DNA from: Proteiniphilum acetatigenes DSM 18083
GTDB taxonomy: Bacteria; Bacteroidota; Bacteroidia; Bacteroidales; Dysgonomonadaceae
Direction of reading: 5' to 3'
Assembly: GCF_000380985.1 (NCBI RefSeq)
Contig: NZ_KB905705.1
Coordinates: 1 to 64,000 of the forward strand
DNA length: 64,000 nucleotides
Part shown: positions 1 through 9,914 of the stretch, one piece after another
How the letters are laid out: each line of letters opens with the position of its first letter
Numbering within the stretch: the first letter of the stretch is position 1
Notes under the pieces: generated by a model
What the model was told of the DNA's origin: nothing
Database searches by the model: none
What the model saw: the letters and a program-made list of their open reading frames with translations, nothing else
Translations under genes and position numbers: made by a program

Positions 1-153
1 CTTGCATTCGTAGGCTTGTTTGTTTTGAAGCCAGTAATGTTCTTTACAATTACAATGACGACAAGTTATACCCATTTGGTCTCTTAGTTCTTTGAATTTT
101 TTCCGACAGGACTCCTCATCGGGGTAATTTATGGCAAAATCCAGGATATTCAT
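1..153 (-). CDS. IS1595-type transposase, N-terminal part only (runs off the window edge)
   Basis: The reverse strand opens with ATG at 153 and stays open to base 1, giving 51 residues that start MNILDFAINYPDEESC. This is the usual beginning of IS1595 (ISXO2-like) transposases: a short helix, then a zinc ribbon. Here the ribbon is C31-x2-C34 with a further Cys at 50. The DDE catalytic domain would lie to the left, outside the window, so whether the gene is intact cannot be seen. The right end of the element should lie between 154 and about 305, where it meets a beta-propeller gene lacking its start. Family assignment is by recognition of the N-terminus only. Confidence 0.6.
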   Translation of the reverse strand, partial: MNILDFAINYPDEESCRKKFKELRDQMGITCRHCNCKEHYWLQNKQAYECK

Positions 154-275
154 AGCTCGAATTATTTTATTGTTATTGATGTAAATATAATGAATATCAA
201 TGAATTGTGCAAACATTTTTTGAAACTTATTTATAACTTTTTCCCGCTAAATTCTTTAGGAAGAACTGCGGATAA

Positions 276-1031
276 TCATTTTTTCTTTTTATAAATGAAA
301 AAAAAATTCCATTTAATACAAATCAATTTCATTATATAAATGATAATAAAATCATTTGGAGTAATACAGCTTATGATAAGGTTTCGGAATTATCAAATTT
401 CAAAATTATTCTTACAGATAGCAATTTTATTGTAAATGCAAAGTACTTCAAGAAAGATTTATATAATGGACATTCTTTTGACCCTTATAAAAGAAAGTTC
501 TATAATTATGACAATCAGACCTATTTCTATTTTCCTTTTGTCCCAATTTTATACACATTTAATGAGAATTCAATAAACGAAAAATATCAATTTATTATAG
601 AAGGTTTTGATTTTCCTTCTGTTAGTTTTTTAAAAAGAATTAGCAAGAATAATCGAAATTATATTCCCCAATTACTTGAGTCTCCTTATATTTTCACGTT
701 TGATATTTTTGAGAATAAGACCCATATATTGATTCCATTTTTTACGCAAAATAGTTTTTACTATGCGGTATATAACAAGAATAGTAACGAGTCAAATATT
801 TATACCTCAAAAGAATTTGAGAAAATAATCAATATACCTTTCTTGTCCCCACCTATATCAGTAATAGATGATAATTTCGTTTCAGTAATTTATAATATCG
901 ATGAAATGAAAAAAACTTTAGAAATAAATAATAAAAAAAGAGGTTTGGCTGAATTGAAAAGAATCATAGAAAATTCTAGTGTAGATGATAATCCTATATT
1001 GATTTATTATACATTTGAACAAAGAGATTGA
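276..1031 (+). pseudogene. 6-bladed beta-propeller protein, 5'-truncated remnant
   Basis: A frame is open from 276 to the stop at 1031 (about 250 codons), but the first in-frame ATG is at 729, far inside. The reading is coherent well upstream of 729: Asn/Tyr/Phe-rich strands, then an ending with DDNPILIYYTF. That acidic 'DDNPxL' tail is typical of Bacteroidetes 6-bladed beta-propeller (BF3164/NigD-neighbour type) lipoproteins. No lipobox or signal peptide remains. An ATG at 295 lies in another frame, separated by a run of nine A; one extra A would join it to the long frame. Most likely an insertion of the IS1595-type element removed the 5' half. Very AT-rich compared with neighbours. Confidence 0.5.
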
Positions 1032-1140
1032 TGTTACCAATGGTGAAGATGACATTTTTCGCTTTTCAAGAAGTTTTCTAACTTCCAATTCTTCCAGATT
1101 CATATCCGCAGACGCCGGGTACCCCCACCCGAATACCTAA

Positions 1141-1190
1141 ATATTCACCAGCTCGAAGTATTCCAGCCCATGACGCGTCTGCGCTCTTTG
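1141..1190 (-). pseudogene. Scrap of a second group II intron maturase (domain X region)
   Basis: Read on the minus strand this stretch contains TCATGGGCTGG followed by AATACTTCGAGCTGG. It closely matches the part of the neighbouring maturase that encodes MGWLEYFKLADM (around 1465-1500), apart from a 4-base gap that breaks the frame and a few substitutions. The flanks do not continue the match. It therefore looks like a decayed piece of another copy of the same kind of intron, left when the locus was rearranged. The call rests on about 30 aligned bases and is tentative. Confidence 0.4.
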
Positions 1191-1214
1191 CAAAAAATCA
1201 GGCAATTGTCCGCA

Positions 1215-2219
1215 CTTTATTTTCCGACCTCTCACACCACCCCGTCCGGTACCAAGGCGGTTCCTTACTTACGATACAACTTTGTAGTAACAGTCCATCA
1301 GTAAAGGATAATCTGCCTTTTTCAGATTCCCATCACTCAATGCTCTGGAGAGTATCCAGCTTTTGGATATGCGCCAATAGCCCTTGCGGGTATTTGCCCA
1401 TTGCCATGCCTGATACCTGTCTATTCCACATTTCATATCGTGGAGCTTGCTTTTCATATCCGCCAGCTTGAAGTATTCAAGCCAGCCCATGATAAAGTGG
1501 CGCAGCGATTCTTTGCGCTGTGCATACCCCATCCCGTTGCTCCGTCCCGTCAACTTTTTCAGTCTGGCTTTAAACTTGTCGAGACTTTTGGGGTGGACAG
1601 ACAAACGGCATTCGCCACTGTGGACATAGAAACTATATCCCAGGAACTTCATTCCCCTTATATAGCCGGCTTTCGTCTTCTCACGGTTGACCCGCAGATG
1701 GAGCACATCCCCTATGAAGCGGATGATGCTCTCCCGTGTCCTTTCAGTCGCACGTTTGCTCCCGCAGAAGATCATGCAATCATCAGCATAGCGCACGAAC
1801 GGGTGCCCACGACTTTCCAGTTCCTTGTCCAGACCGTCGAGCATGATGTTGCCCAACAGCGGGCTTAACGGACCTCCCTGCGGCACGCCCGCATGGCTCT
1901 CCTCGAAACGCTCTCCTATACGTATGCCTGCAACAAGATACTTGTGGATAAGGGAAATGACCCTTCCGTCCCGTATCTTGTGCGACAGCACCTCTATCAG
2001 GCGACTGTGGCTGACCGTGTCGAAGAATTTCTCCAGATCCAGGTCGACGGCATATTTGTAGCCCGTGTTGATGTGGGATTGCGCTTCACGCAGGGCATCA
2101 TGACAACTGCGTCCGGGGCGGAAGCCGTGGTTGCTTTCGCTGAACTCCGCCTCGTAGAGAGGGGAAAGGATTTGGGATGTGGACTTGCACCACCAAGTTT
2201 GTAATCATGCACAGCGCAC
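1215..2219 (-). mobile_element. Group II intron with large internal deletion
   Basis: The minus strand at 2219 begins GTGCGC, the standard 5' end of bacterial group II introns, followed by GGTGGTGCAAGTCC, a usual early domain I sequence. Only about 50 bases later the sequence jumps into the middle of the reverse transcriptase frame (at 2171), so most of domains I-IV and the start of the ORF are missing. At the other end a domain V-like segment (ACCGCC...GGTGGT stem, then GTGAGAGGTCGG) lies at about 1222-1266. The 5' end abuts a rho-independent terminator at 2223-2251, a site preference known for group IIC introns. The 3' boundary is approximate. It should not be able to splice or move. Confidence 0.65.
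1269..2171 (-). pseudogene. ltrA: Group II intron reverse transcriptase/maturase, truncated and internally deleted
   Basis: About 300 codons of a group II intron maturase remain. Visible RT blocks are FRPGRS (RT2), DLDLEKFFDTV (RT3, first catalytic Asp), GVPQGGPLSPLLGN (RT4) and FVRYADD (RT5 catalytic pair), then the maturase thumb (HFIMGWLEYFKLADM) and the C-terminal ANTRKGYWRISKSWIL. The first 100 or so residues (RT0-RT1) are absent: upstream in frame there is only a stop at 2205-2207, with no good start. A second gap lies after LHDM, where related proteins carry a Trp/Arg-rich linker (RRRIR..WK.W) before CGID; that linker is missing in frame. The GC content is higher than that of the flanks, as expected for a foreign element. 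Not functional. Confidence 0.75.
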
Positions 2220-2222
2220 AAT

Positions 2223-2251
2223 GAAAAGAGCCCGGTGCAATACCGAGCTCT
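2223..2251 (-). terminator. Rho-independent terminator of the TPR gene
   Basis: On the minus strand a 10-bp stem (AGAGCTCGGT / ACCGGGCTCT, one G-U pair) with loop ATTGC is followed by TTTTC. It lies 48 bases past the stop of the TPR gene. The group II intron begins three to four bases after the T run. Confidence 0.8.
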
Positions 2252-2298
2252 AACACAGAAAACTTAATTTGTAATCTGTCCAATTTGTTGGTTATTAT

Positions 2299-3576
2299 TT
2301 AATTTTCCAAATTGAGTTGATCTTCTATAACTTTCAGTTCTGCAGACTTATCGACTCCCAATACACTTAAATTATAATATACATTTCTAAGCAACATAAG
2401 CACTCCATTCACTTCTTGCTGAGAAGCATTTCTTGCTTTTGTAACTTGGTCTAATTTTTCCAATAAAGGAAGTGATTGCTGATATAACTCCACTGTTTTT
2501 TTATCGTTTTCTACCTGCTGTTGTCTGCTGGACAAAGTAGCGGTTTCTTCTTTTATTTCCTGTGCCTGAATAATATAATTCCTTGCAAGGTTTTCCAGCG
2601 CTCTCTCGCAATTGGGATCTTGTGCCAGGGCTTTCTTATACTCGGCTTCAGCAGCTGCATAGTCTCCCTTTTCAGCAAGGAGGGCTCCCTTCACACTGTT
2701 CAGGTCGCACGAGTTGGATGGATCGTTAACAATAGCCTGATCGAGATATCCCATTGCTTTATCACCTTCCCCATTTCGAATAAGCACATTGATCAAGGTG
2801 GGCAAAAAATACTTACTTTTGGGAAATTTTTCTGCACCGAGATAAAGTGTTTCTACAAATTTGACAGAGTCACCTAATTTTTCGTATTCGCTTGCCATCA
2901 ACTCGTAAATATCACTTTCCGGATATACGCTATTCTCAATGAACGGTTCTTTAGCAACGCGTTCCAGCATAGCCAAAGCTCTTTCGTGCTGCTCGGCAGA
3001 GATGGCGGAAATGATGGCGTAATACTTGATAGTCTGATAGGTACTGTCCAATACGAATGCATCTTTCTGACCTTCAAACATGGGCAGTGCAGGTATATTC
3101 CAGTAAACCTCGAAGAAATCTGCCGCTTTCTTATAGTCTTTCTGTTCGTTGTAATAGACTCCTCCGTTGATATAAAACGGATGATTGGCACGCAGGATGT
3201 TACTGATATCTTTACGTACCCGGTTTCTTACTCTACCTTTGTCATCAGGGAGTTCAGCCAATGAATCGGCCTTCAGATAAGGTTGATAAGACTCCATGAG
3301 CCCATCGTACATCACCTTGTCGTTGGCATCCTGGTTCAACATCGTTTTGGTTCTCTCATTGTCGAAAGCTTTATTGCCAATATCCCCCATCACTTTCCAT
3401 GTTTCGGGATCAGTGGCAGTCTCCGGATTCGTGGAGGCCTGCTGGATCAATGTGCGTGCTTCTTTCAGATCGTCTCGTCCTAATGCCCTTTTAGCATCTC
3501 TAAGAGCCGATTTCTGCGCGAGAATACTTCCCGTGGAGAAAATGGCAATCATAGTTAAGAATAGAATTCTTTTCAT
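2299..3576 (-). CDS. Exported tetratricopeptide repeat (TPR) protein
   Basis: A 425-residue protein with a clear Sec signal peptide (MKRILFLTMIAIFSTGSILA, cleavage near residue 20). The mature part is helical with TPR-like pairs; the clearest units are at about 255-335 (AMGYLDQAIVNDPSN..., AAAEAEYKKALAQDPNC). A likely coiled coil follows at about 340-370 (QEIKEETATLSSRQQQ). It is expected in the periplasm or attached to the envelope, as a scaffold or protein-binding factor; no enzymatic motif is visible. It lies downstream of gyrA on the same strand with a gap of about 160 bases, and proteins of this kind are often found beside gyrA in Bacteroidales. A strong terminator follows. The function is unknown. 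Confidence 0.85.
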   Translation of the reverse strand: MKRILFLTMIAIFSTGSILAQKSALRDAKRALGRDDLKEARTLIQQASTNPETATDPETWKVMGDIGNKAFDNERTKTMLNQDANDKVMYDGLMESYQPYLKADSLAELPDDKGRVRNRVRKDISNILRANHPFYINGGVYYNEQKDYKKAADFFEVYWNIPALPMFEGQKDAFVLDSTYQTIKYYAIISAISAEQHERALAMLERVAKEPFIENSVYPESDIYELMASEYEKLGDSVKFVETLYLGAEKFPKSKYFLPTLINVLIRNGEGDKAMGYLDQAIVNDPSNSCDLNSVKGALLAEKGDYAAAEAEYKKALAQDPNCERALENLARNYIIQAQEIKEETATLSSRQQQVENDKKTVELYQQSLPLLEKLDQVTKARNASQQEVNGVLMLLRNVYYNLSVLGVDKSAELKVIEDQLNLEN

Positions 3577-3735
3577 TTTGTCATATTTTTTGTGATTAAA
3601 CTATTTATACGATATGGACCCTTTCGGTTTCGTAATTATCTTCATCTGATAACTGTTTCTTGCTATGTATTGACTAAAATATATCAAAAAGTTTAATTAA
3701 ATAATGAATTTTATTGGTCTATACATGTGCACCGA

Positions 3736-6279
3736 TTACAACAATCCATCGATATCTGTGCTTGTTTCTTCGGTCTCCTCAGAGAGATTTTCCATATCTT
3801 CTATCTCTTCTTCCTTGGAATTTACTTTACAAACGGAGGCGATCTGATCGTTCCTCTTTTCCAAATTGATGAGACGAACGCCTTGTGTGGCACGCCCCAT
3901 AATACGAAGGTCGGAAATTTTCACACGTATTGTAACGCCAGATTTGTTAATTATCATTAAATCATTATCATCGGTTACACTTTTGATGGCGACCAACTTA
4001 CCGGTTTTCTCTGTCACATTGAGTGTTTTCACACCTTTTCCGCCTCTGCGGGTAATCCGGTATACCGGTTCGCCGTCCTCGTCGTTCAGTTTTGTCCTTT
4101 TACCGAATCCCTGTTCCGATACCACCAGGATAGTATCTTCCGAATCGGGCTTCATACAGATCATTCCTATTACGCAATCCTGACCGTCGTCATCCAATGT
4201 CATACCTCTTACTCCGGTAGCAGTGCGTCCCATCGGACGGACATCCTTTTCGGGAAATCGTATGGCACGTCCGTTGCGGTTTGCCATGATTACATGCTGG
4301 TTACCGTCGGTTAAGCGTACAGATATTACCCTGTCGTCTTCACGGATAGTAATCGCATTTACCCCATTTTGTCTTGGCCTTGAATAGGCTTCGAGCGGCG
4401 TTTTCTTTACCACCCCCTGCTGGGTACAGAAGAGCAGGTTGTGAGAATTGATATACTCCTTATCCTGCAATGTCTCCACCCGGACAAATGCATTGACTGC
4501 ATCATCCGAATCGATATTCAGCAGGTTCTGGATAGCCCTTCCTTTCGAATTTTTGGTTCCTTCCGGGATTTCATATACACGTAGCCAGTAGCATTTTCCT
4601 TTCTGGGTGAAGAAAAGCATATAATTGTGTGTGGTAGCAGGATAGATATATTCCACGAAGTCCTCTTCGCGGGTATCGGTTCCCCTGACTCCTACTCCAC
4701 CTCTGTTCTGTGTATGGAAATCGGCCAGAGGAGTACGTTTGATATACCCCATATGAGAGATGGTGATAACCATATCTTCATTGGCATAGAAATCCTCGGG
4801 ATTCATTTCTTCCGAAGCAAAGATGATTTCCGAACGGCGCTCATCGCCATATTTCTCACGGATCTCTGTCAACTCATCCTTGATCACTTTCATACGAAGT
4901 TCTTCATTGACCAGAATTTCATTGAGATAAGCGATCAACTTCTGTATCTCTTCGTATTCGGCGCGCAACTTATCCTGTTCCAGGCCGGTCAGTTGCCTTA
5001 ATCGCATCTCGACGATGGCACGCGACTGTATATCAGAAAGTTCAAACCGTTCCATCAGTCGCTGGATGGCTTCCTGCGGTGTGGAAGAACTGCGGATAAT
5101 GGCGATCACTTCATCGATATTATCGGAAGCGATAATCAGTCCTTCCAGGATATGGGCACGCTCTTCGGCTTTACGTAACTCATATTTGGTCCGGCGGATC
5201 ACCACATCAATACGGTGTTCTACGAACAGTTCGATCATCCGTTTTAGCGATAATAATTCCGGACGTCCTTTCACCAGCGCGATACTGTTCACGCTGAAAG
5301 ATGATTGCAGCGCAGTAAGCTTATACAGTTTATTTAACACGACATTGGCGTTGCCATCGCGTTTAATATCCACCACGATACGCATACCGTCCCTGTCTGA
5401 CTCGTCGTTGACATTCGAGATACCATCAATTCTCTTCTCCGAAACCAGATCGGCAATATGCTTGATAAGGTCGGCTTTATTGACCAGATAGGGAATTTCG
5501 GAGATAATGATCTTATCGTGAGTCTTACCCGTCTCAATCTCCGCTTTTCCACGCATTACAATACGTCCCCTACCCGTCTCGAACGCCTCTTCCACACCCT
5601 TATAACCATAGATATAACCTCCGGTGGGGAAGTCGGGCGCTTTGATATGTTGCATCAACCCCTGGGTATCTATCTCCCTGTCATCGATATAGGCGATAAT
5701 ACCGTTGATACATTCTGTGAGGTTATGTGGTGCGATATTGGTAGCCATCCCTACGGCAATCCCCGATGAACCGTTGATAAGCAGGTTGGGGATACGGGTA
5801 GGAAGTACCGACGGTTCCTCGAGGGTATCATCGAAGTTCAATTGAAAATCGACCGTCTCTTTATCGATATCCCTGAGCATTTCCTCCGCCAGTTTGTTCA
5901 ACCGTGCTTCGGTATACCTCATGGCCGCCGGACTGTCGCCATCCACACTGCCCATGTTACCCTGCCCGTCTACCAGCGTATAACGCATACTCCAATGCTG
6001 CGCGAGACGCACCATGGCGTTGTACACTGAAGAGTCGCCGTGAGGATGGTATTTACCTAATACCTCACCGACGATTCTTGCGGATTTCTTGTGGGGTTTA
6101 TCGGAGGTATTACCCAATTCCGACATACCGTAAAGGATACGGCGATGCACCGGCTTAAAGCCGTCACGCACGTCGGGCAGGGCCCGAGAAACAATAACTG
6201 ACATCGAATAATCGATGTACGATGACTTCATTTCATCTTCGATATTAATCTTGATGATTCTGTCTTCCTGATCAATCAT
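3736..6279 (-). CDS. gyrA: DNA gyrase subunit A
   Basis: A full-length 847-residue GyrA. It breaks and rejoins DNA within the A2B2 gyrase to introduce negative supercoils. The N-terminal winged-helix/tower region shows [13 protein letters not shown] (residues 76-87) and the catalytic tyrosine Y122 in RYTEARL. The C-terminal six-bladed pinwheel keeps the GyrA box as RRGGKG (744-749), and an acidic tail follows (about 820-847). In the quinolone-determining region position 83 is Ser, as in susceptible E. coli, and position 87 is Asn where E. coli has Asp. That site varies naturally in Bacteroidetes, so this alone does not show resistance. The start ATG at 6279 gives the family's usual N-terminus ([20 protein letters not shown]). 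gyrB is not in the window. Confidence 0.97.
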   Translation of the reverse strand: MIDQEDRIIKINIEDEMKSSYIDYSMSVIVSRALPDVRDGFKPVHRRILYGMSELGNTSDKPHKKSARIVGEVLGKYHPHGDSSVYNAMVRLAQHWSMRYTLVDGQGNMGSVDGDSPAAMRYTEARLNKLAEEMLRDIDKETVDFQLNFDDTLEEPSVLPTRIPNLLINGSSGIAVGMATNIAPHNLTECINGIIAYIDDREIDTQGLMQHIKAPDFPTGGYIYGYKGVEEAFETGRGRIVMRGKAEIETGKTHDKIIISEIPYLVNKADLIKHIADLVSEKRIDGISNVNDESDRDGMRIVVDIKRDGNANVVLNKLYKLTALQSSFSVNSIALVKGRPELLSLKRMIELFVEHRIDVVIRRTKYELRKAEERAHILEGLIIASDNIDEVIAIIRSSSTPQEAIQRLMERFELSDIQSRAIVEMRLRQLTGLEQDKLRAEYEEIQKLIAYLNEILVNEELRMKVIKDELTEIREKYGDERRSEIIFASEEMNPEDFYANEDMVITISHMGYIKRTPLADFHTQNRGGVGVRGTDTREEDFVEYIYPATTHNYMLFFTQKGKCYWLRVYEIPEGTKNSKGRAIQNLLNIDSDDAVNAFVRVETLQDKEYINSHNLLFCTQQGVVKKTPLEAYSRPRQNGVNAITIREDDRVISVRLTDGNQHVIMANRNGRAIRFPEKDVRPMGRTATGVRGMTLDDDGQDCVIGMICMKPDSEDTILVVSEQGFGKRTKLNDEDGEPVYRITRRGGKGVKTLNVTEKTGKLVAIKSVTDDNDLMIINKSGVTIRVKISDLRIMGRATQGVRLINLEKRNDQIASVCKVNSKEEEIEDMENLSEETEETSTDIDGLL

Positions 6280-6402
6280 ATTACAAAGTGATTTTTCTCT
6301 TCAACTAATATTTCTATGTAGTTTATTAACAGATTAGTAACTGTTTTAAAATTTTGAAAATTTGGACAGACTAAGGTACAACTTTTTTCCCGATTTAACA
6401 AA

Positions 6403-6433
6403 AAAAACAGGAAGTTTATTACTTCCTGTTTTT
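6403..6433 (-). terminator. Terminator downstream of secA
   Basis: A perfect 13-bp inverted repeat (AAAAACAGGAAGT / ACTTCCTGTTTTT) with a 5-base loop, flanked by A and T runs on both sides. It sits between the end of secA and the gyrA start and could stop transcription in either direction. Confidence 0.85.
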
Positions 6434-6459
6434 AATTTTTTATGAACTATAATGAACGC

Positions 6460-9400
6460 TTATGCGCCGTGACAGTTTTTGTACTTTTTCCCGCTTCCAC
6501 AGGGGCATGGGTCGTTCCTCCCGACCTTTTTCTCCACACGGATCGGCTCCAGCTTCTGAGGCTGTCTCTGTTGGGGGTCGCCATTCCTGCCAGCTCCTGC
6601 CGGCATACCGTCCGACTCCTCTTTTTGAGTACGGTACTTGCTATAATCGGTTTTTTGCTCAGGGGCGGCACGCCTTACGCTTCCGGGATCCTGTACCGGT
6701 ATCTGTCCGCGCATCAGAATGGATACCGCCTTGGAGTTGATATCGTTAACCATTGTCTTAAAGAGGTTGAACGACTCCAGCTTATAGATCAGCAGCGGGT
6801 CTTTCTGCTCGTAACTCGCGTTCTGCACTGATTGGCGCAGTTCATCCATTTCCCGGAGATGCTCTTTCCAGTCCTCGTCGATGGTATGCAGCAGGATCGA
6901 TTTCTCAAAGGCTTTTACCAATGCTTTCGATCCGGTCTCGTATGCCTCCTTCAGGTTGCATGAGATGTTATATACCCTTTTCCCATCGGTAATCGGGATC
7001 AGGATATTCTCATACATCGCTCCCTGATTTTCATAGACCTGCTTGATGACCGGTTGGGCGACTTCGGCGAGCCGCTCCGTTTTACGCTTAAAGGTCTCAA
7101 AAGCCTGGGCAGTCACTGCCTGCAACTGGTCGTCCAGTTTCATCTTCTTCATATCCTCTTCTTTGAAGGGAATATCCAGCGCCATCACACGAAGCAGATC
7201 GAGTTTCATCCCTTCGTAGTTATCTTCGTTCATCTCCACAATATTCCTTGCGGTCTCCGAAATCATGTTGGCTACATCGTTATCGATACGTTCACCCATC
7301 AGGGCGTGACGGCGACGGCGATAGATCACTTCACGCTGGGAGTTCATCACATCGTCGTATTCCAGCAAACGCTTACGGATACCGAAGTTGTTCTCTTCCA
7401 CCTTCTTTTGGGCACGTTCCACCGATTTACTCAACATATTGTGTTCAAGTACGTCGCCTTCTTTGAATCCCATCCGGTCCATCAGGCCGGCAATCCTTTC
7501 CGTAGCAAAGAGGCGCATCAGGTCATCCTCCAGTGAAACAAAGAAAACACTCGATCCCGGGTCTCCCTGACGTCCGGCACGTCCTCTTAACTGCCGGTCT
7601 ACACGGCGAGACTCATGCCTTTCCGTACCGATAATGGCGAGACCGCCGGCTTCCTTCACTTCGGGGGTAAGTTTGATGTCGGTTCCACGACCGGCCATAT
7701 TAGTGGCGATAGTTACCATTCCCTTTTGCCCGGCATTGGCCACGATCTCGGCTTCACGCTGGTGCAATTTGGCATTCAGGACGTTATGTTTGATCTTGCG
7801 AAGTGTAAGCATACGGCTCAATAACTCCGAGATTTCCACGGAAGTAGTACCCACAAGTACAGGTCGTCCCTTGGCAATAAGGGCTTCCGTCTCTTCGATC
7901 ACTGCCGTATATTTTTCCCTTTTGGTCTTGTAAATACGGTCATTCTGGTCGTCGCGGATGATCGGCCTATTGGTCGGGATCACCACCACATCCAGTTTAT
8001 AGATATCCCAGAACTCACCGGCTTCCGTTTCAGCCGTACCGGTCATACCGGCCAGCTTGCTGTACATCCTGAAGAAATTCTGCAGTGTGATGGTGGCAAA
8101 CGTCTGGGTAGCTGCTTCCACCTTTACCCGCTCTTTTGCTTCGATCGCCTGGTGCAGACCGTCGGAGTAGCGGCGTCCCTCCATCACACGGCCGGTCTGT
8201 TCATCTACGATCTTCACCTTGTTGTCGATCACCACATATTCATCATCTTTTTCGAACAGGGTATAAGCTTTCAGCAACTGGTTGACGGTATGTACACGTT
8301 CCGACTTCACAGCGTAGTTCTGTAGTAACTCGTCTTTCTTAACTGCTTTCTCTTCATCCGAAAGCGGAGACTGTTCCAGTTCCGCCAGTTCGGAAGCAAT
8401 ATCAGGCAGGATAAAGAAATCCGGGTCGTCCGACTTACCGGTCAGGAGGTCGATACCCTTATCCGTCAGTTCAATACTGTGCTGCTTTTCATCAATTACG
8501 AAGTAAAGCGGATCGGTTACAACATGCATATTGCGCATCTGCTCCTGCATATAGAATGCTTCGGTTTTAAGCATGGCTGCCCTCACCCCCTGTTCACTGA
8601 GGAACTTGATGAGAGGTTTATATTTCGGCATTCCCTTATAGGAACGGAAAAGCAACAGTGCGCCTTCTTCCTGTTCCTTGGGATCGGACGAAGCCATTTT
8701 TACTTTTGCTTCTGCCAGCAGATGTGTGGTCAGTTCACGCTGTGCTTTCACAATCATTTCTACCCTCGGACGGAACTGGTCATATAACTGGTCGTCGCCT
8801 TTGGGTACCGGACCGGAGATAATCAACGGGGTACGGGCATCGTCGATCAATACCGAGTCTACCTCATCCACAATCGCATAATTATGTTTGCGCTGCACCA
8901 GGTCTTTCGGCGAGACCGCCATATTATCGCGCAGGTAATCGAACCCGAATTCGTTATTGGTACCGAAAGTGATATCCGATTCATAAGCCTTGCGACGGGC
9001 GTCGGAATTGGGTTCATGTTTGTCGATACAATCTACCGATAAACCGTGGAACATATACATGGGGCCCATCCATTCCGAGTCACGTTTTGCCAGATAATCA
9101 TTCACAGTCACCACATGCACCCCCTCGTGGGTAAGTGCGTTCAGGAAAACCGGAAGTGTCGCCACCAGCGTTTTACCTTCTCCCGTAGCCATCTCGGCAA
9201 TTTTTCCACGGTGTAGTACCACGCCACCGAAGAGCTGCACATCATAATGGATCATGTCCCAGGTAATCTCGTTCCCCCCGGCGATCCAGTGGTTTTGATA
9301 GATGGCCTTATCGCCTTCAATACGGACAAAGTCGTGATTCGCAGCCAAATTCCTGTCGAAATCAGTAGCTGTAACCACAATCTCCTCATTCTGTGTGAAA

Positions 9401-9759
9401 CGGCGGGCTGTATCTTTCATTATAGAGAACGCTTCCGGCAGCACTTCATCGAGCGCCTTCTCATACTTCTCAATCACATCTTTCTCCAGCTTGTCCACCT
9501 GGTTCCAGACCGTTTCACGCTTATCCAGATCGATGGCATCAATACCGGCCTTGAGTTCCGCTATCTGCGCTTTCTCTGCCACGACATATTCCTGAATGCG
9601 TTTTTCAAGCTCTTTCGTCCTGTTACGCAATTCATCATTAGAGAGTTTCTCTATTTCGGCATAGGCCTCTTTCACCCTTTTCACGACCGGATTAATTTCG
9701 TTCAGGTCGCGTTGTGCCTTGTTACCGATTATTTTTGATATAAAATCATTCCATCCCAT
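6460..9759 (-). CDS. secA: Protein translocase ATPase SecA
   Basis: A 1,099-residue SecA, the ATPase motor that drives unfolded preproteins through SecYEG. It is longer than the roughly 900-residue E. coli form, as usual in Bacteroidetes; extra sequence lies in the N-terminal helical region (residues 60-130) and in nucleotide-binding domain 1. Visible motifs are the Walker A MATGEGKT (190-197), Walker B/DEAD-like DEVDS (298-302) followed by [19 protein letters not shown], and the GRGTDIKL and [10 protein letters not shown] helicase motifs of NBD2. The C-terminus carries the SecB/lipid-binding zinc motif CPC-x8-CH (C1085, C1087, C1096, H1097). The start [19 protein letters not shown] is the family start. 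It is transcribed alone or from an upstream envelope unit about 155 bases away. Confidence 0.98.
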   Translation of the reverse strand: MGWNDFISKIIGNKAQRDLNEINPVVKRVKEAYAEIEKLSNDELRNRTKELEKRIQEYVVAEKAQIAELKAGIDAIDLDKRETVWNQVDKLEKDVIEKYEKALDEVLPEAFSIMKDTARRFTQNEEIVVTATDFDRNLAANHDFVRIEGDKAIYQNHWIAGGNEITWDMIHYDVQLFGGVVLHRGKIAEMATGEGKTLVATLPVFLNALTHEGVHVVTVNDYLAKRDSEWMGPMYMFHGLSVDCIDKHEPNSDARRKAYESDITFGTNNEFGFDYLRDNMAVSPKDLVQRKHNYAIVDEVDSVLIDDARTPLIISGPVPKGDDQLYDQFRPRVEMIVKAQRELTTHLLAEAKVKMASSDPKEQEEGALLLFRSYKGMPKYKPLIKFLSEQGVRAAMLKTEAFYMQEQMRNMHVVTDPLYFVIDEKQHSIELTDKGIDLLTGKSDDPDFFILPDIASELAELEQSPLSDEEKAVKKDELLQNYAVKSERVHTVNQLLKAYTLFEKDDEYVVIDNKVKIVDEQTGRVMEGRRYSDGLHQAIEAKERVKVEAATQTFATITLQNFFRMYSKLAGMTGTAETEAGEFWDIYKLDVVVIPTNRPIIRDDQNDRIYKTKREKYTAVIEETEALIAKGRPVLVGTTSVEISELLSRMLTLRKIKHNVLNAKLHQREAEIVANAGQKGMVTIATNMAGRGTDIKLTPEVKEAGGLAIIGTERHESRRVDRQLRGRAGRQGDPGSSVFFVSLEDDLMRLFATERIAGLMDRMGFKEGDVLEHNMLSKSVERAQKKVEENNFGIRKRLLEYDDVMNSQREVIYRRRRHALMGERIDNDVANMISETARNIVEMNEDNYEGMKLDLLRVMALDIPFKEEDMKKMKLDDQLQAVTAQAFETFKRKTERLAEVAQPVIKQVYENQGAMYENILIPITDGKRVYNISCNLKEAYETGSKALVKAFEKSILLHTIDEDWKEHLREMDELRQSVQNASYEQKDPLLIYKLESFNLFKTMVNDINSKAVSILMRGQIPVQDPGSVRRAAPEQKTDYSKYRTQKEESDGMPAGAGRNGDPQQRQPQKLEPIRVEKKVGRNDPCPCGSGKKYKNCHGA

Positions 9760-9914
9760 AAGTATCTCTATTCATTGTGAGGTTTAAATTGGTTACAGGT
9801 TACAGATATGGTTTCCTAATCACCTTACTACCCTTCCACCTCCTATTGGTATATATTCTTAAATAAATATTGTATTGATTGTGGTTGCCAAACAAGTTTG
9901 GCCTATGTTCTCAC

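Noticed and set aside
918-1103. 61-codon minus-strand frame (MNLEELEVRKLLEKRK...)
   Set aside because: Antisense to the end of the beta-propeller remnant, lacking any recognisable family.
1401-1868. 155-codon plus-strand frame inside the maturase remnant
   Set aside because: It is the antisense shadow of the maturase, with no recognisable protein character.
1997-2221. 74-codon minus-strand frame at the start of the intron
   Set aside because: It runs in a different frame from the RT homology (FRPGRS, DLEKFFDTV), which is the real reading.
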